NCBI RefSeq assembly: GCF_017349295.1 | Contig: NZ_JAFMPK010000046.1 | Span: 1-64,000 of the forward strand | DNA length: 64,000 nucleotides | Origin: Myceligenerans salitolerans | Lineage (GTDB): Bacteria > Actinomycetota > Actinomycetes > Actinomycetales > Cellulomonadaceae | Reading direction: 5' to 3' | Part shown: positions 53,285-62,854 of the stretch, piece by piece | Numbering within the stretch: the stretch's first letter is position 1 | How the letters are laid out: the number at the start of each line of letters is the position of its first letter | Made by a program: the position numbers and the translations under genes | Notes under the pieces: model-generated | Databases searched by the model: none | The model's input: only the letters and a program-made list of their open reading frames with translations | Told to the model about the DNA's origin: nothing

Positions 53285-54061
53285 ATGCACCGCCTCACCG
53301 TGTGGGCGCCCGACGGGCTGCCCGAGATCACGCCCGGAACCGACCTCGGCGCCGCCATCGGGGACCTGCTCGCCGCGCAGGACCCCGAGGACCGTCCTGC
53401 CGACGGCGACGTCGTCGCCGTGACCTCGAAGATCGTGTCCAAGGCGGAGGGGCGCGCCGTCGCCGCCGCGGACCGGGAACAGGCGATCACGGACGAGACG
53501 GTTCGCGTCGTCGCGGTGCGCGAGCGCCCGGACGGCCCCCCGCTGCGGATCGTGGAGAACGGCCTCGGCCTGGTGATGGCGGCCGCGGGCGTGGACGCGT
53601 CGAACACACCCGAGGGCACGGTGCTGCTCCTGCCGCGCGACCCCGACGCCTCCGCGCGCCGCCTGCGCGCGGCGCTGCGAGAACGGCTCGGGCTGACGCG
53701 CCTGGGCGTCGTCGTGACCGACACCGCCGGCCGGCCCTGGCGCGACGCCCTCGTCGACATCGCGATCGGTGCCGCCGGTATCACCCCCACCGACGACCTG
53801 CGCGGCGGCACGGACAGCCACGGCCGGCCCCTGAACGTCACGGTCACCGCCGTCGCCGACGAGGTCGCCTCCGCCACCGAGCTCGTCCGGGGCAAGGCGA
53901 CGGGCCGCGCGGTCGCGGTCGTGCGCGGCCTGGCCCGGTACGTGTCCGACGACGACGGCCCGGGCGCGCGGTCGCTCGTGCGCCCCAGCACCGACGACCT
54001 GTTCCGCGAGGGCTCCCGCGAGGCCTACGAACGGGGCCTGAAGGACGCCCGCGACCTCTAG
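53285..54061 (+). CDS. cofE: Coenzyme F420-0:L-glutamate ligase
   Basis: 258-residue enzyme that adds glutamate residues to F420-0 with GTP. The family pattern is clear: [18 protein letters not shown], the [20 protein letters not shown] stretch, [20 protein letters not shown] and [18 protein letters not shown]. It has only the CofE domain; the C-terminal nitroreductase-like part of mycobacterial FbiB is missing and is presumably encoded elsewhere or not needed. Its TAG stop overlaps the convergent jetC stop (CTAG). Confidence 0.92.
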   Translation: MHRLTVWAPDGLPEITPGTDLGAAIGDLLAAQDPEDRPADGDVVAVTSKIVSKAEGRAVAAADREQAITDETVRVVAVRERPDGPPLRIVENGLGLVMAAAGVDASNTPEGTVLLLPRDPDASARRLRAALRERLGLTRLGVVVTDTAGRPWRDALVDIAIGAAGITPTDDLRGGTDSHGRPLNVTVTAVADEVASATELVRGKATGRAVAVVRGLARYVSDDDGPGARSLVRPSTDDLFREGSREAYERGLKDARDL

Positions 54062-57000
54062 GCCGCCGGCGTGGGCTCCACCACCGGGGTCGGGTCGAGG
54101 GCGACCACGTCCACGCGCGACTCCCGGCCGTCCGGGCAGGTCGCCAGGCCGACGCCGCCGACGTACTCCTCGAGTGTCTGCAGCAGCTTGAGCGGCGTCG
54201 CGAGAATCATGTGGAACCCGAAGTCCCGGAAGGTGTCCATCGCGGTGCGGGTGAACTCGGTGTCGGCCTTGTCGAACGCCTCGTCCAGGATGACCGAGCC
54301 GTAGGCCGGCGTCGTCCCGTCCTCCAGGGTCGAGAGGCGGTAGCGCAGGGCGGCGGCCAGGCAGAACACCACGAGCTTCTGACGCTGGCCACCGGACAGC
54401 CCGGCCGACGACTCGTGGACGTCCAGCGTCAGGCCCGCCCCGTCGAGCTCCACGCCCGTGAACCGGACGTGCCGCCGGGTGTCCAGGCACAGCGCCCGCC
54501 ACGCCCGGTCGGCCGGGTCCGCCGACGCCAGCCGCCGCATGAGGCGCTCCAGCCGTGGCATCGCGGTGCCCCGGTCCGCCGCCAGGCCGTCCAGCACGTC
54601 CAGGAACTCACGTACCGCCGCCGGCTGCTGCTCCTTGACGCGGATCTCCAGATACCGTCCGGGCGCGTACTCCGACCGGCGCAGCGACTCGTTCACCGGG
54701 ACGATCCGCTCGCGGATCACCGACGGTGCCTGGCGGATCTCCGCCGCGAGCCGGTCCAGGGCACGCTGCGCCCCGCCGGACAGCATCTGCTCGAGCTCGT
54801 CCTCCAGCGCGGGCAGCCGACGGGTGCGGATCTCCTCCGCGAGCGCGAGGTAACGCCCCCGGTCCCCGACACCGGCGCCGATGTCCCGCGTCAGGGCGGG
54901 CCAGGTCCGCCGGAACTCACCGAGCAGCTCCGTGATCTGGCGCTCGGCGGCCCCCGAGCTGCGCAGCCCGGCCTCGCGCTCGCCGTCGAGCGCCCGCGAC
55001 ACCACGAGCGACACCTCGTCGACCACGTCGTGCGTGACCGTCTCCCGGACCTCCGCGTACCGCCGCTCCAGCTCGGCGCGATGCTCCTGGGGGATCGTGC
55101 CCGCCACCGTCCCGCGCAGCTCGTCCACCACCCGCTCGATCGACCGCCGCGCCGCCCGCGCCTCCGCGAGCACGTCCGCCGCCACCGACGCGGCCGTGCG
55201 GGCCGCGGACAGCCGCCGCTCCGCGCCCGTCACGTCGTGCTCCGCCGCCGCGAGGTCCTGCGTCCCGGTCAGGAGCGAGTCGAACGTCCGCTGCGCCTCG
55301 GCGAGGTCCTGCTCGGCCGACTCGATGTCGACGTCGTGCCACTCCCGCCGCTGCACCTGCCGCAGGGCGAACGCCCGCTGCAGCCGCTCCCGCTCGGCGG
55401 CCGTCGCGGCGGCGACGGCGTCCTCCGCCGCGGTGAGGCGGGCCTGCACCTCGCGAGCCCTGCCCAGCAGGTGGTCCAGCTTCTCCGTGACGTCCGTACC
55501 CAGCACCCAGGTGGCCGGATCGGTCGCGGTGTCGTCCTTCGTCACGTGGTCGCTCGCGTGCTTCACCTGACCCGCGAGAGTGACGGCACGGTCGGCGTCG
55601 TCGAGCCCGGAGGCATCGGTCACGCACAGGTAGTCGTAGTCCGACAGGTGACGCTGCAGCCACCCCGACGCGGGCCCGTCCGCCACCTCGACCTTGTGGA
55701 CCAGGGAGTCCGGGCCCGACGCCGCACGAGGCGCGTCCTGGCGCACCCCCACCACGCGGTACTCGAGGCGCGTACCGAGATCCGCCGCGTCGACGGCGTC
55801 CCGTACGGCGTCCCGGTGCGCCGACGGCACCAGCAACGTGGTGGCCAGCGGCCGCAGCACGCGCTCGATCGCGCCCGTCCAGCGCTCCTCACCGGGCCGG
55901 ATCCGCAGGAGCTCCGCCGCGAACCGCAACGTCGACTCACTGATCCCGGTCGCGTCGCACACCGCGCGCCGGGCGGCCAGCAGATCGGCCGGCAGGTTGC
56001 TCCCCGAGGTCCGCAGCGCCTGCACCTGCGCCGAGATCCTGGCATGCTCGGCGGCGACCGCCGCACGCGCCTCGTGTGCCTTGCGCATCTGCGCCGCCGC
56101 GCCCGTGAGCACCGGCATGGCCCCGGTCGCGGTACCGGCCGCCTCGCCGGTCGACAGCTCCGACCGGGCCAGCTCCCGCAATGCCGAGAACTCGCCGAAC
56201 GACTCCGGCACGGTCAGCCCCACCGACTCCAGGTCCGCCGCGAGCTCGGCGCGCCGGGTACGCCTCAGCGCCGCGATCTCCCCCGCGCGCTGGAGCCGGT
56301 CACCCTGCGTGGCCAACGCCTGGCCACCGCGTACCTGCAGCACGCTCACCGCCTGCCGGTGGGCGCTCGTGGCCTGTTCCACCTCGGCGTCCGCCGCGTC
56401 ACGGTCGTGCGCCGCCGCGTCCTCGTAGCGCTGCGCCTCCCCGAGCGCGGCCGAGGCGAGCTCCAGCTTGAGCGCGTCCCGGTACGGCTCCAGCGACCCG
56501 TGCAGGGTCGCGGCCCGGACCGCGGACCGGGCGCCCTCGTCGAACCCCCGGCACAACGGGGCGAGCCGGTCCAGCGCCTCCAGCTGCCGCCGCGCGTCCG
56601 CGATGCGGCCGTGCGCCCGGGACACCTCGGCGAACTGCTGCGCCGCCGCCTCGGCGAGACCGAACGTGATCGGCTCGTCGAGCATGTAGTCGCGGAACAG
56701 GTCGTCCAGGCTGCCCAGGTTCTTGGCCGACTGGGTGCGGTGCAGCAGCACGAGCGCGCTCGGGTCACCGACGCCGAGGCGCTCGCTGAACGCGGCGGCG
56801 AAACCGGCGTGCCGGTCCGACACCGTGGCCTCGGGCAGGTGCCCGCGCAGCCCGGGCGCGTCGAGCCCGGTGCGGACGAAGGGCTCCAGATCGAGGAGCT
56901 CGGTCTCGCCGGGCTGGTACACGTACAGGTCCACGGGCTGCGCGGCGGTGCGGCGCAGGAGCATGAGCCGGACGAGCGTCACGACCTGGCCGGCGCCGTC

Positions 57001-57366
57001 CTCGTAGCGCAGCAGCACCCCGCTCCAGGTCGTGGCCGGACGCAGGGTCTCGGCGACGGCCTCGCCGGTGGCGCCGTCGGTACGGTGCCGCCAGGCGCCG
57101 CGCACGTAGCTCGTCACCGACCGGTCCTCGCGGCCTCCCGCCACGGCCGCGGCGGCCGCCGCGTTGAACCGGAGTTCGGACGGTGGCGTGAGGATCGCGG
57201 CCACGGCGTCGACCAGGGAGGACTTGCCCGAGCCGGAGTGGCCGGTCAGCAGGAACCCCTTGCGCGCGACGTCGATGCGGTGGTGACCCGTGAACGTGCC
57301 CCAGTTCACCACCTCGATGCGGGCGAGACGCCACTGCCCGGGTCGTGTGCTGCTCTGCGTGCTCAC
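54058..57366 (-). CDS. jetC: Wadjet JetC / MukB-like SMC ATPase
   Basis: 1102-residue SMC-like ATPase. Walker A is GHSGSGKS (42-49) in the N-terminal head, with long coiled coils and a hinge between. The signature [18 protein letters not shown] and Walker [13 protein letters not shown] are in the C-terminal head. Length and gene order match JetC of Wadjet plasmid-defence systems (also MksB of MksBEFG). JetC forms a DNA-extruding motor with JetA and JetB. The GTG overlaps the jetB stop as GTGA, which fixes the start. jetD, which normally follows and encodes the nuclease, is absent: the next gene is convergent cofE. Confidence 0.92.
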   Translation of the reverse strand: MSTQSSTRPGQWRLARIEVVNWGTFTGHHRIDVARKGFLLTGHSGSGKSSLVDAVAAILTPPSELRFNAAAAAAVAGGREDRSVTSYVRGAWRHRTDGATGEAVAETLRPATTWSGVLLRYEDGAGQVVTLVRLMLLRRTAAQPVDLYVYQPGETELLDLEPFVRTGLDAPGLRGHLPEATVSDRHAGFAAAFSERLGVGDPSALVLLHRTQSAKNLGSLDDLFRDYMLDEPITFGLAEAAAQQFAEVSRAHGRIADARRQLEALDRLAPLCRGFDEGARSAVRAATLHGSLEPYRDALKLELASAALGEAQRYEDAAAHDRDAADAEVEQATSAHRQAVSVLQVRGGQALATQGDRLQRAGEIAALRRTRRAELAADLESVGLTVPESFGEFSALRELARSELSTGEAAGTATGAMPVLTGAAAQMRKAHEARAAVAAEHARISAQVQALRTSGSNLPADLLAARRAVCDATGISESTLRFAAELLRIRPGEERWTGAIERVLRPLATTLLVPSAHRDAVRDAVDAADLGTRLEYRVVGVRQDAPRAASGPDSLVHKVEVADGPASGWLQRHLSDYDYLCVTDASGLDDADRAVTLAGQVKHASDHVTKDDTATDPATWVLGTDVTEKLDHLLGRAREVQARLTAAEDAVAAATAAERERLQRAFALRQVQRREWHDVDIESAEQDLAEAQRTFDSLLTGTQDLAAAEHDVTGAERRLSAARTAASVAADVLAEARAARRSIERVVDELRGTVAGTIPQEHRAELERRYAEVRETVTHDVVDEVSLVVSRALDGEREAGLRSSGAAERQITELLGEFRRTWPALTRDIGAGVGDRGRYLALAEEIRTRRLPALEDELEQMLSGGAQRALDRLAAEIRQAPSVIRERIVPVNESLRRSEYAPGRYLEIRVKEQQPAAVREFLDVLDGLAADRGTAMPRLERLMRRLASADPADRAWRALCLDTRRHVRFTGVELDGAGLTLDVHESSAGLSGGQRQKLVVFCLAAALRYRLSTLEDGTTPAYGSVILDEAFDKADTEFTRTAMDTFRDFGFHMILATPLKLLQTLEEYVGGVGLATCPDGRESRVDVVALDPTPVVEPTPAA

Positions 57367-58121
57367 AGGCCCTCCCTGCTGAGTCGTGCGTACTCGGCCT
57401 GGACGGCCTGGATCTCGTCGGCTCCGAACAGGGTGCGCAGCACGGGCGCCACCACGCAGCGCCGGCCCGGGCCGACGGCGCGCAGGATCCCGGCCTCGAC
57501 GAGCCGGTCCCACGCGGTCGCGATCCCCACGTCGAAGCCGGTGCCGTACCCGGACGCCCCGCTGCCGCTGCGGCGCCGGAACGCGTGCAGGTGGTCGACG
57601 ACGTCGTCGAGCTCGACCACCACCTCCTGGCCGGGCGACTCCAACAGGCGGGTGCGCAGGTGCAGCAGGAGCACCGTGTCGAGGAAGGTCAGCGGGACCT
57701 CGCGGACCACCGCGGGCGCGTCGGGGGCGGACGTCGCGTCACGGACGAACGCGATCTGCTCGTCGTGGTCCACGACGACGTCCAGGTACATGTCGGCGAG
57801 CCGGCCGCGGACCGCGTCGAGGTGGGTCAGGAGCTCCGCCCACGTCTCGTCGTCGTCGGCCGCGGAGAGGTACGGGCCTCGCACCAGGGAAGCCAGCACA
57901 CGCCGGGCGGCGGCCGGGAGGGTGCCCGGGTCACCGGGCCACAGGCGGGCGGTCGCCGCCTCCGTGCCGGTGTCCGACGACGCCGGACCGCCAGGCGCGG
58001 GGACGCCCTCGGGCGCGGTGGGGTGCTGCCCGGTGTCGCCGGGACGTCCCGGCCGGACGACGCGTGCCGTACCGCTGCCCCCCGGGCGCGAGGTGCTCAG
58101 ATGTTCCATGGGTCCGGTCAC
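57363..58121 (-). CDS. jetB: Wadjet JetB (DUF4194, MksE/MukE-like)
   Basis: 252-residue winged-helix subunit of the JetABC complex. The N-terminal 65 residues are polar, Gly/Pro-rich and probably unstructured. The DUF4194 core follows (RRVLASLVRGPYLSAADDDE, DEQIAFVRDA, VPLTFLDTVLLLHLRTRLLE). The GTG overlaps the jetA stop by 4 bases. It bridges the kleisin JetA and the motor JetC. Confidence 0.9.
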   Translation of the reverse strand: MTGPMEHLSTSRPGGSGTARVVRPGRPGDTGQHPTAPEGVPAPGGPASSDTGTEAATARLWPGDPGTLPAAARRVLASLVRGPYLSAADDDETWAELLTHLDAVRGRLADMYLDVVVDHDEQIAFVRDATSAPDAPAVVREVPLTFLDTVLLLHLRTRLLESPGQEVVVELDDVVDHLHAFRRRSGSGASGYGTGFDVGIATAWDRLVEAGILRAVGPGRRCVVAPVLRTLFGADEIQAVQAEYARLSREGL

Positions 58122-59587
58122 GGGACGGGCTCCTCGAAGCGGTGGCGGGGTATTCGGGCGCGGCGCAGGGTGCCTCTGGACCCCGACCAGGTGATGTCCT
58201 CGCTGTCACCGTCACGTCGTCCGTGCCGCTCCGCGAGCGACAGCAGGCCGACGACGCTCGCCAGCCCCTGCGTCGCCGGATGGGCCCGGAGCACGTCGCC
58301 GATGGTGGCGGTGCCTCGCCGGGTGACGACGTCGTTCACGTTGCCGCGCAGCTCGTCCTCGTCGATCTCCGCGGACCGGGCGAGCGTGCGCAGCGCCGCG
58401 AGGTCGGCGGGAGCGTCGGTGGACGGGGGGCGCGGCCGGACGAGCGGAGCGGGCCGGTCGTCGGCGGGGTCGTGCGGGCGGATGCCCGCGGGGGAGTCGG
58501 GGCCGACGGCTCCCAGCTTGAGGGTGAGGTGGGTCGGCGTCTGCGGGGTCACCGTGTCGGCGAGGTCGAGCGCGGTGGCCTCGGCGGCCCGGAGCAGGCC
58601 CGCGAGCGCCTGCTCCTCGGGCAGGTCGCCGGAACGTGCCGCCCGCTGGAGCGCGCGGCGCAGCGCCGTCATCGTGCCGGTCGCGTCGTCCGTGGCCGAG
58701 CGCAGACGTCCCACCAGCTCCCGGAGGGCGGTCACCTCGTCCGGCGTGAGCTCGGCGGCGGCGCCGGGAGCCCGGAGCAGCCGGGTGACGTGTCCCAGGG
58801 CGTCGTGCTCGCCCGCGTCGAGCACGGTCCGGAAGTCGATGAGGTTCCGTCCGGCCGGGGTCTCGGCGAGGTGGTCGACACCGCGGAACACGTCGTCGAC
58901 GAACGCGTCCCGTGCGGGACCGGACTCGGTGAGACCGCGGCGCAGTTCGGCGTCGGTCGACGTGAGGGCGGCGCGGACGCGGAGGAGGTCGGCCGGGACA
59001 TCGGCGGCGAGCGCGAGGATCTCGCGGGCGCGCTCGGCGGCCTCCGCGGGCTCGAGGACGGCGGTGGTCCCGCGCCGGACGCCCTCGATCTCGGTGTCCA
59101 GCCTCGCCCGTTCGGCGCGGAGCGCGGAGAGCCGGACCTCGCGGTCCGGCTCGACCGCGTCGGCAAGGTCGCGCAGGGCGTCCAGGACGATGGACAACCG
59201 CGTCGGTGTCGCGACGGGGTGAGGCCGGGCGAGACCGGCGACGAAGCTGATCGCGGCGAGGGCTCCGTCGGACAGTTCGAGCTGTTCCGGGCCCGTCTCG
59301 TCGCCGGCGCGCACGCTCGGCCGGCGCACGAGGACGCCGTCGCGCAGCCACTCGGACACCTGAGGGCCCGCGGAGTGGGGGAGCGTGAACCCCTGGCGCC
59401 GCAGCTCGGCGATGTCGTCCTCGAGGCGTTCGACGAGGTCGGCCTCGGGCAGCCGGCGGACGTCCCCGGCGAGGTGCTCACGCAGAAGGGTGATGGCGGC
59501 CGCCGCGTCCCCCGACCGCAGCAGCATCCACGCGGGATGCTCGGCGGCGAGGCGTCGCGCGGTACGCGCGATCGAGACGGTGCTCAT
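58118..59587 (-). CDS. jetA: Wadjet JetA (DUF3375, kleisin-like)
   Basis: 489-residue DUF3375 protein, the MukF/MksF-like kleisin. Typical features are LAAEHPAWMLLRSGDAAAAI, the GPQVSEWLRDGVLVRR winged helix, LSDGALAAISFVAGLARP, and the tail ending RHRFEEPVP. It is the first gene of the jetABC operon, behind a well-formed promoter (TTGCGC-17-TATTAG). With JetB and JetC it should load on DNA as an SMC complex. Confidence 0.92.
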   Translation of the reverse strand: MSTVSIARTARRLAAEHPAWMLLRSGDAAAAITLLREHLAGDVRRLPEADLVERLEDDIAELRRQGFTLPHSAGPQVSEWLRDGVLVRRPSVRAGDETGPEQLELSDGALAAISFVAGLARPHPVATPTRLSIVLDALRDLADAVEPDREVRLSALRAERARLDTEIEGVRRGTTAVLEPAEAAERAREILALAADVPADLLRVRAALTSTDAELRRGLTESGPARDAFVDDVFRGVDHLAETPAGRNLIDFRTVLDAGEHDALGHVTRLLRAPGAAAELTPDEVTALRELVGRLRSATDDATGTMTALRRALQRAARSGDLPEEQALAGLLRAAEATALDLADTVTPQTPTHLTLKLGAVGPDSPAGIRPHDPADDRPAPLVRPRPPSTDAPADLAALRTLARSAEIDEDELRGNVNDVVTRRGTATIGDVLRAHPATQGLASVVGLLSLAERHGRRDGDSEDITWSGSRGTLRRARIPRHRFEEPVP

Positions 59588-59629
59588 GTGCGCAGAGAGT
59601 ACTGGGTCTGGCTGACCGGCACGTGACGC

Positions 59630-59658
59630 CTAATACCCGACGACGATATAGGGCGCAA
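59630..59658 (-). promoter_or_regulatory. jetABC promoter
   Basis: On the minus strand TTGCGC, 17 bases, then TATTAG; the -10 ends 43 bases before the jetA ATG. This is one of the best vegetative promoter matches in the window and suggests constitutive expression. Confidence 0.6.
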
Positions 59659-59720
59659 CCTTTCGCGGGGCACCGGTTGCCTGGGCGTGACAGTGGAAAA
59701 CTAGATGAATAGGCTCGGGG

Positions 59721-59767
59721 CACGACAAGGTCTGCCGGCGGATTGCCGACCGGCGGGCCTTGTCGTG
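59721..59767 (+). promoter_or_regulatory. Hairpin in the leader of the XRE regulator gene
   Basis: CACGACAAGG (59721-59730) pairs perfectly with CCTTGTCGTG (59758-59767), with an inner stem GCCGG/CCGGC. It lies between a possible promoter (TTGCCT at 59677 with TAGATG near 59702) and the ribosome site GGAGGAA. It could be an mRNA control element, or its two arms an operator for the XRE protein itself. Confidence 0.5.
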
Positions 59768-59798
59768 CGTCCAGCCAGGTATCGAGCACGGAGGAACC

Positions 59799-60011
59799 GT
59801 GAGCACAGCAGCCGAGATCGTCGCCCGGGTCCGCGGGGAGCGGCAACTGAGCATGAGCCTGCTCGCCGAGCTGGCGGGTGTCTCACGATCCACCGTCAGC
59901 CGGATCGAGTCGGGCAAGTTCGAACCCACCTTCGCGCTGCTGCAGCGTGTCGTGGAGGCTGCCGGATTCACCATCGACGCGGCACCCGAGGTGCCGGGCG
60001 CGCAGGGGTAG
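59799..60011 (+). CDS. Small XRE-family transcriptional regulator
   Basis: 70-residue protein that is almost entirely one helix-turn-helix domain (LSMSLLAELAGVSRSTVSRI, ESGKFEPTFALLQRVVEAAG). The GTG follows GGAGGAA. Such tiny XRE proteins often act as autorepressors or antitoxins, but no toxin gene is adjacent. It diverges from jetABC with 211 bases between, so it could influence that promoter. Confidence 0.87.
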   Translation: MSTAAEIVARVRGERQLSMSLLAELAGVSRSTVSRIESGKFEPTFALLQRVVEAAGFTIDAAPEVPGAQG

Positions 60012-60271
60012 ACCCCGGGGAACCCGGAGGCGACCCGTGTGCGGACCGTGCGTGCCCTGGCGGCATCATGCCGGTGATCCCGCTCCGTGCGGCATCACTG
60101 GCACGGGGTCGTGAAACGGGTGAATCTTCCGCTACGTTGTCTCCGCATGCCGCTGGTAATCGACCGGAAGCGCGTGGCGACATGAACGAAGAGGCCCGTC
60201 ATCGGGGGCCGACGGGAGGGGGCGTGACGCCCGCTCGTGCCGTGCGGCGCTCTGAGACGTATGGTCCCGAT

Positions 60272-60952
60272 ATGCCGAACGTCAGGATCCCCGCGGGGGT
60301 GCGGGAGGACGTCGAGACACTGTGGGCGTATCACGACCTGCGGCAGGATCCTCGTGAGGTCGATGTGTGCATCGGTCTGGGCGGGCACGACACCGGAGTC
60401 GCCGACTACACCGCCGATCTCTACCACCAGGGGTACTTTCCCCGGATCGTCTTCACCGGCGCCAACGCCACCACGACGCTCGAGGCGTTTCCTCACGGCG
60501 AGGCCGTGGGATACCGCGAACGGGCCGTCGCGCAGGGTGTCCCTGACGAAGCCGTCCTGATCGAACCACGTGCCCGGAACACCGCCGAGAACGTCGAGTA
60601 CAGCCGCAAGGTGCTCAGTGAGCACTCGATCGAGGCGAGGTCGGTCATGTTCGTCACGAAGCCGTACCACCAGCGGCGCGTCTTCGCGACGTGCCAGGTC
60701 GTGTGGCCCGAGGTGGAGGTGTACTGCGTCTCCCCACCGCTTCCGCTCGACGAGTACGTGACGAGCATCGGCGACGTGGACCGGGTGATCGACATGCTCG
60801 TCGGGGACACGCAGCGGCTGACGGTCTACGCGGAGAAGGGCTACATCGCCACGGACCAGGAGGTCCCCGGAGACGTGCAAGGAGCGTTCGACCGCCTCGT
60901 GGCCGCCGGCTACACGAGCCGCCTCGTCCCTGAGGAGCCGGCCCGCGTCTGA
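60272..60952 (+). CDS. YdcF family (DUF218) protein
   Basis: 226-residue protein with the DUF218/YdcF pattern: VDVCIGLGGHDTGVADYTAD, FPRIVFTGANATT, then NTAENVEYSRKVL and MFVTKPYHQRRVFAT. E. coli YdcF binds S-adenosylmethionine; the role is unknown. No Shine-Dalgarno precedes this ATG, but TATGGT lies 6 bases before it, so a leaderless start is possible. A GTG at 60224 after GGGAGGGG is the main alternative and would add 16 residues. Confidence 0.85.
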   Translation: MPNVRIPAGVREDVETLWAYHDLRQDPREVDVCIGLGGHDTGVADYTADLYHQGYFPRIVFTGANATTTLEAFPHGEAVGYRERAVAQGVPDEAVLIEPRARNTAENVEYSRKVLSEHSIEARSVMFVTKPYHQRRVFATCQVVWPEVEVYCVSPPLPLDEYVTSIGDVDRVIDMLVGDTQRLTVYAEKGYIATDQEVPGDVQGAFDRLVAAGYTSRLVPEEPARV

Positions 60953-61081
60953 CGGGCGGCTCGGGGCGACGCCGGCCGCGCCGTCGGACACGACCACCGC
61001 GCACGGTGGGACGGGCTCCGGCATGACGGGCTTTGGGGACAAGTCTGGCGGGTCGCAGCGAATTCCGTTACGTTCGAACAC

Positions 61082-61408
61082 ATGAACTGGAAGCAGATCA
61101 TCGCGCTCGCTGCGTCGATCGGCACGATTGCGAGTCCGATCGATCTGATCCCCGACGCCATTCCCATCCTCGGCCTGTCCGACGACGCCGTCGCCGTCGT
61201 CGTGGCCGGGTACACGCTGTACAAGGCTGTCAAGGCATTCCGTGCCGCTCGCATGGCGAAGGCGGCCGGCGGCGCCGCGAGGAATGCCGCGGACGCCGCC
61301 AAGGGCACCACGAAGCCGGGCGGCACCTCACCGGGGACGACGCCACCCGCCGCCAACGGCGCGAAGATCATCGTGGACCCGGGGGACCAGCCCGGACGGC
61401 GGAAGTAG
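61082..61408 (+). CDS. DUF1232 (YkvA-like) small membrane protein
   Basis: 108-residue protein with the DUF1232 signature SPIDLIPDAIPILGLSDD inside one or two membrane helices, then an Ala/Gly/Pro-rich tail. The role of the family is unknown. TACGTT ends 7 bases before the ATG, so the message is probably leaderless. Confidence 0.88.
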   Translation: MNWKQIIALAASIGTIASPIDLIPDAIPILGLSDDAVAVVVAGYTLYKAVKAFRAARMAKAAGGAARNAADAAKGTTKPGGTSPGTTPPAANGAKIIVDPGDQPGRRK

Positions 61409-61486
61409 GCGGCACGTGCCGGCCTGACTTCAGCGACATGTAATGACGTCGGGTCTTTGCCCGGTTCTGGTAGCTTCGCTTTCATC

Positions 61487-62257
61487 ATGAGCGATGGGAG
61501 TCAGACGGTGCGCGAGCCTGGTGCGGAACAGAACGTCGTGGAGGTCGCTGAGGACGCCGTGGCGCGGGAAACGCCCGTCGCCTCCGAGGTCCCCGCCGCG
61601 CGGGCTGCCGACGCCCAGCCGGCCACGGCGGGTGGTGCCGAGGCGGCGATGCCGGCCGATGCGGCGCCGAGCGACGTGAGGCCGGCCGAGACGGCGCAGG
61701 CTGCCGACGCGGTGCCGGGCGACGTGGCGCCGGGCGACGGGGTGCCGGCCGACAGCGCGGCAGCCGACACGGAGCGACGCGGGGGTGGTCTCGAGGAGCG
61801 CGCGGCGGAGGCGCTGCACGCGCTCGTCGAACGGGGCGCCGAGAGGATCCCCGGCGACCAGGGCAGCACGGTGTCCCGGTTCGCCGTCGCGCTCCTCTCG
61901 TTCGGCAGCGCCATGACCGAGCGTGGCCGGGACAAGGAGGAGAAGGGCACCTCCGCCCTGGTGCGGGACGCCGTCCAGGTCTTCAAGAGCCTCGACGACG
62001 ACCCGGGCAAGCAGCGCGAGGCGATGGAACGGGCACTCACCGACCTCAGCTCCAATCTCGTCGGCGAGCAGGAGCGGGGCAAGGCGCTCGACGTCGCCCA
62101 GCAGGCGATGGGCCTGTGGCGCAGCGCGCGCGGCGCGGGGCTGGCCACATCGGACGACGCCTTGTCGCTCCGCTCGCTCGCGGGGATGCTGCGGCGCAAC
62201 GGTGACGAGGACGGTGCCGCGCAGACCGAGGAGGAAGCGCGCAGGCTGGAACGGTAG
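61487..62257 (+). CDS. Unknown protein with Ala/Pro/Asp-rich N terminus and helical C terminus
   Basis: 256-residue protein. Residues about 20-105 are disordered, with repeated short units such as PADAAPSD, PGDVAPGD and VPADSAAAD. Residues about 110-256 are helical and may hold two or three TPR-like hairpins (KALDVAQQAMGLWRSARGAG, LRSLAGMLRRNGDEDGAAQT). TAGCTT lies 10 bases before the ATG. No homologue recognised and no clear neighbour link. Confidence 0.7.
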   Translation: MSDGSQTVREPGAEQNVVEVAEDAVARETPVASEVPAARAADAQPATAGGAEAAMPADAAPSDVRPAETAQAADAVPGDVAPGDGVPADSAAADTERRGGGLEERAAEALHALVERGAERIPGDQGSTVSRFAVALLSFGSAMTERGRDKEEKGTSALVRDAVQVFKSLDDDPGKQREAMERALTDLSSNLVGEQERGKALDVAQQAMGLWRSARGAGLATSDDALSLRSLAGMLRRNGDEDGAAQTEEEARRLER

Positions 62258-62371
62258 AGACCCGCGGGAGCCGCCGCTGCGGCCCCCGCCGGTCCTCGGT
62301 TCGTCCCCGAGGCAGGCCGGGGGCGGCGTGTCCCGTCGGTCCGTGTGCCCGCCGGGTCGTCGCAGGCCGTC

Positions 62372-62854
62372 TCAGCGCACCATGCGGATCTCCGTGATGC
62401 CCGCGAACGCGTCGTCGGTGATGCGTGCACCCTCGACGACGAAGCCGTTGCGTTCGTAGAACCGTCTCGCCCGGGCGTTGTCCTCGGCGACCCAGAGCTG
62501 ACACGGCGTGCCCGGTGCGACGACCGCGTCGAGCAGGGCCTGGCCCACGCCCGTTCCGTGGTGGCCGTCCAGGACGTAGAGCATCCACAGCTGCGAGTCG
62601 CGCACCGGTGCCACTCCGTGCTGCCGCAGCGCCGGGGACGCGTGCGCGATACCGACGATCTCGTCGTCGACCTCCGCGAGCGTCGGCGCGAACCCGCGCA
62701 TCAGCGATCGCTGCCAGCTCCTGGTCCGCTCGGCGAGGGTATGGGTGCTCCAGAACTCCGCGGGAAGCAGGCCGCCGTACGTGCTCACCCAGGTGGCGTG
62801 ATGGACCCGTGCCCCGGCCCCGGCGTCGGCGAGCCGGGCGGTCCGCAGTCTCAT
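62372..62854 (-). CDS. GNAT family N-acetyltransferase
   Basis: 160-residue acetyltransferase. The acetyl-CoA loop is visible in LDGHHGTGVGQALLDAVVAP, with the NARARRFYERNGFVVEG segment near the end. Substrate unknown. The ATG overlaps the stop of the upstream acyltransferase gene (ATGA), so the two are coupled. Confidence 0.9.
   Translation of the reverse strand: MRLRTARLADAGAGARVHHATWVSTYGGLLPAEFWSTHTLAERTRSWQRSLMRGFAPTLAEVDDEIVGIAHASPALRQHGVAPVRDSQLWMLYVLDGHHGTGVGQALLDAVVAPGTPCQLWVAEDNARARRFYERNGFVVEGARITDDAFAGITEIRMVR

Noticed and set aside
53285-54061. Could the gene after jetC be a divergent jetD?
   Set aside because: It is on the opposite strand and has clear CofE motifs; no TOPRIM-like motif is present.
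52354-58194. Even longer plus-strand open frame (over 1900 codons) across the F420 and jet genes
   Set aside because: Low-complexity Arg/Pro/Gly translation. Real genes in other frames (cofE, jetC, jetB) have full motif sets.
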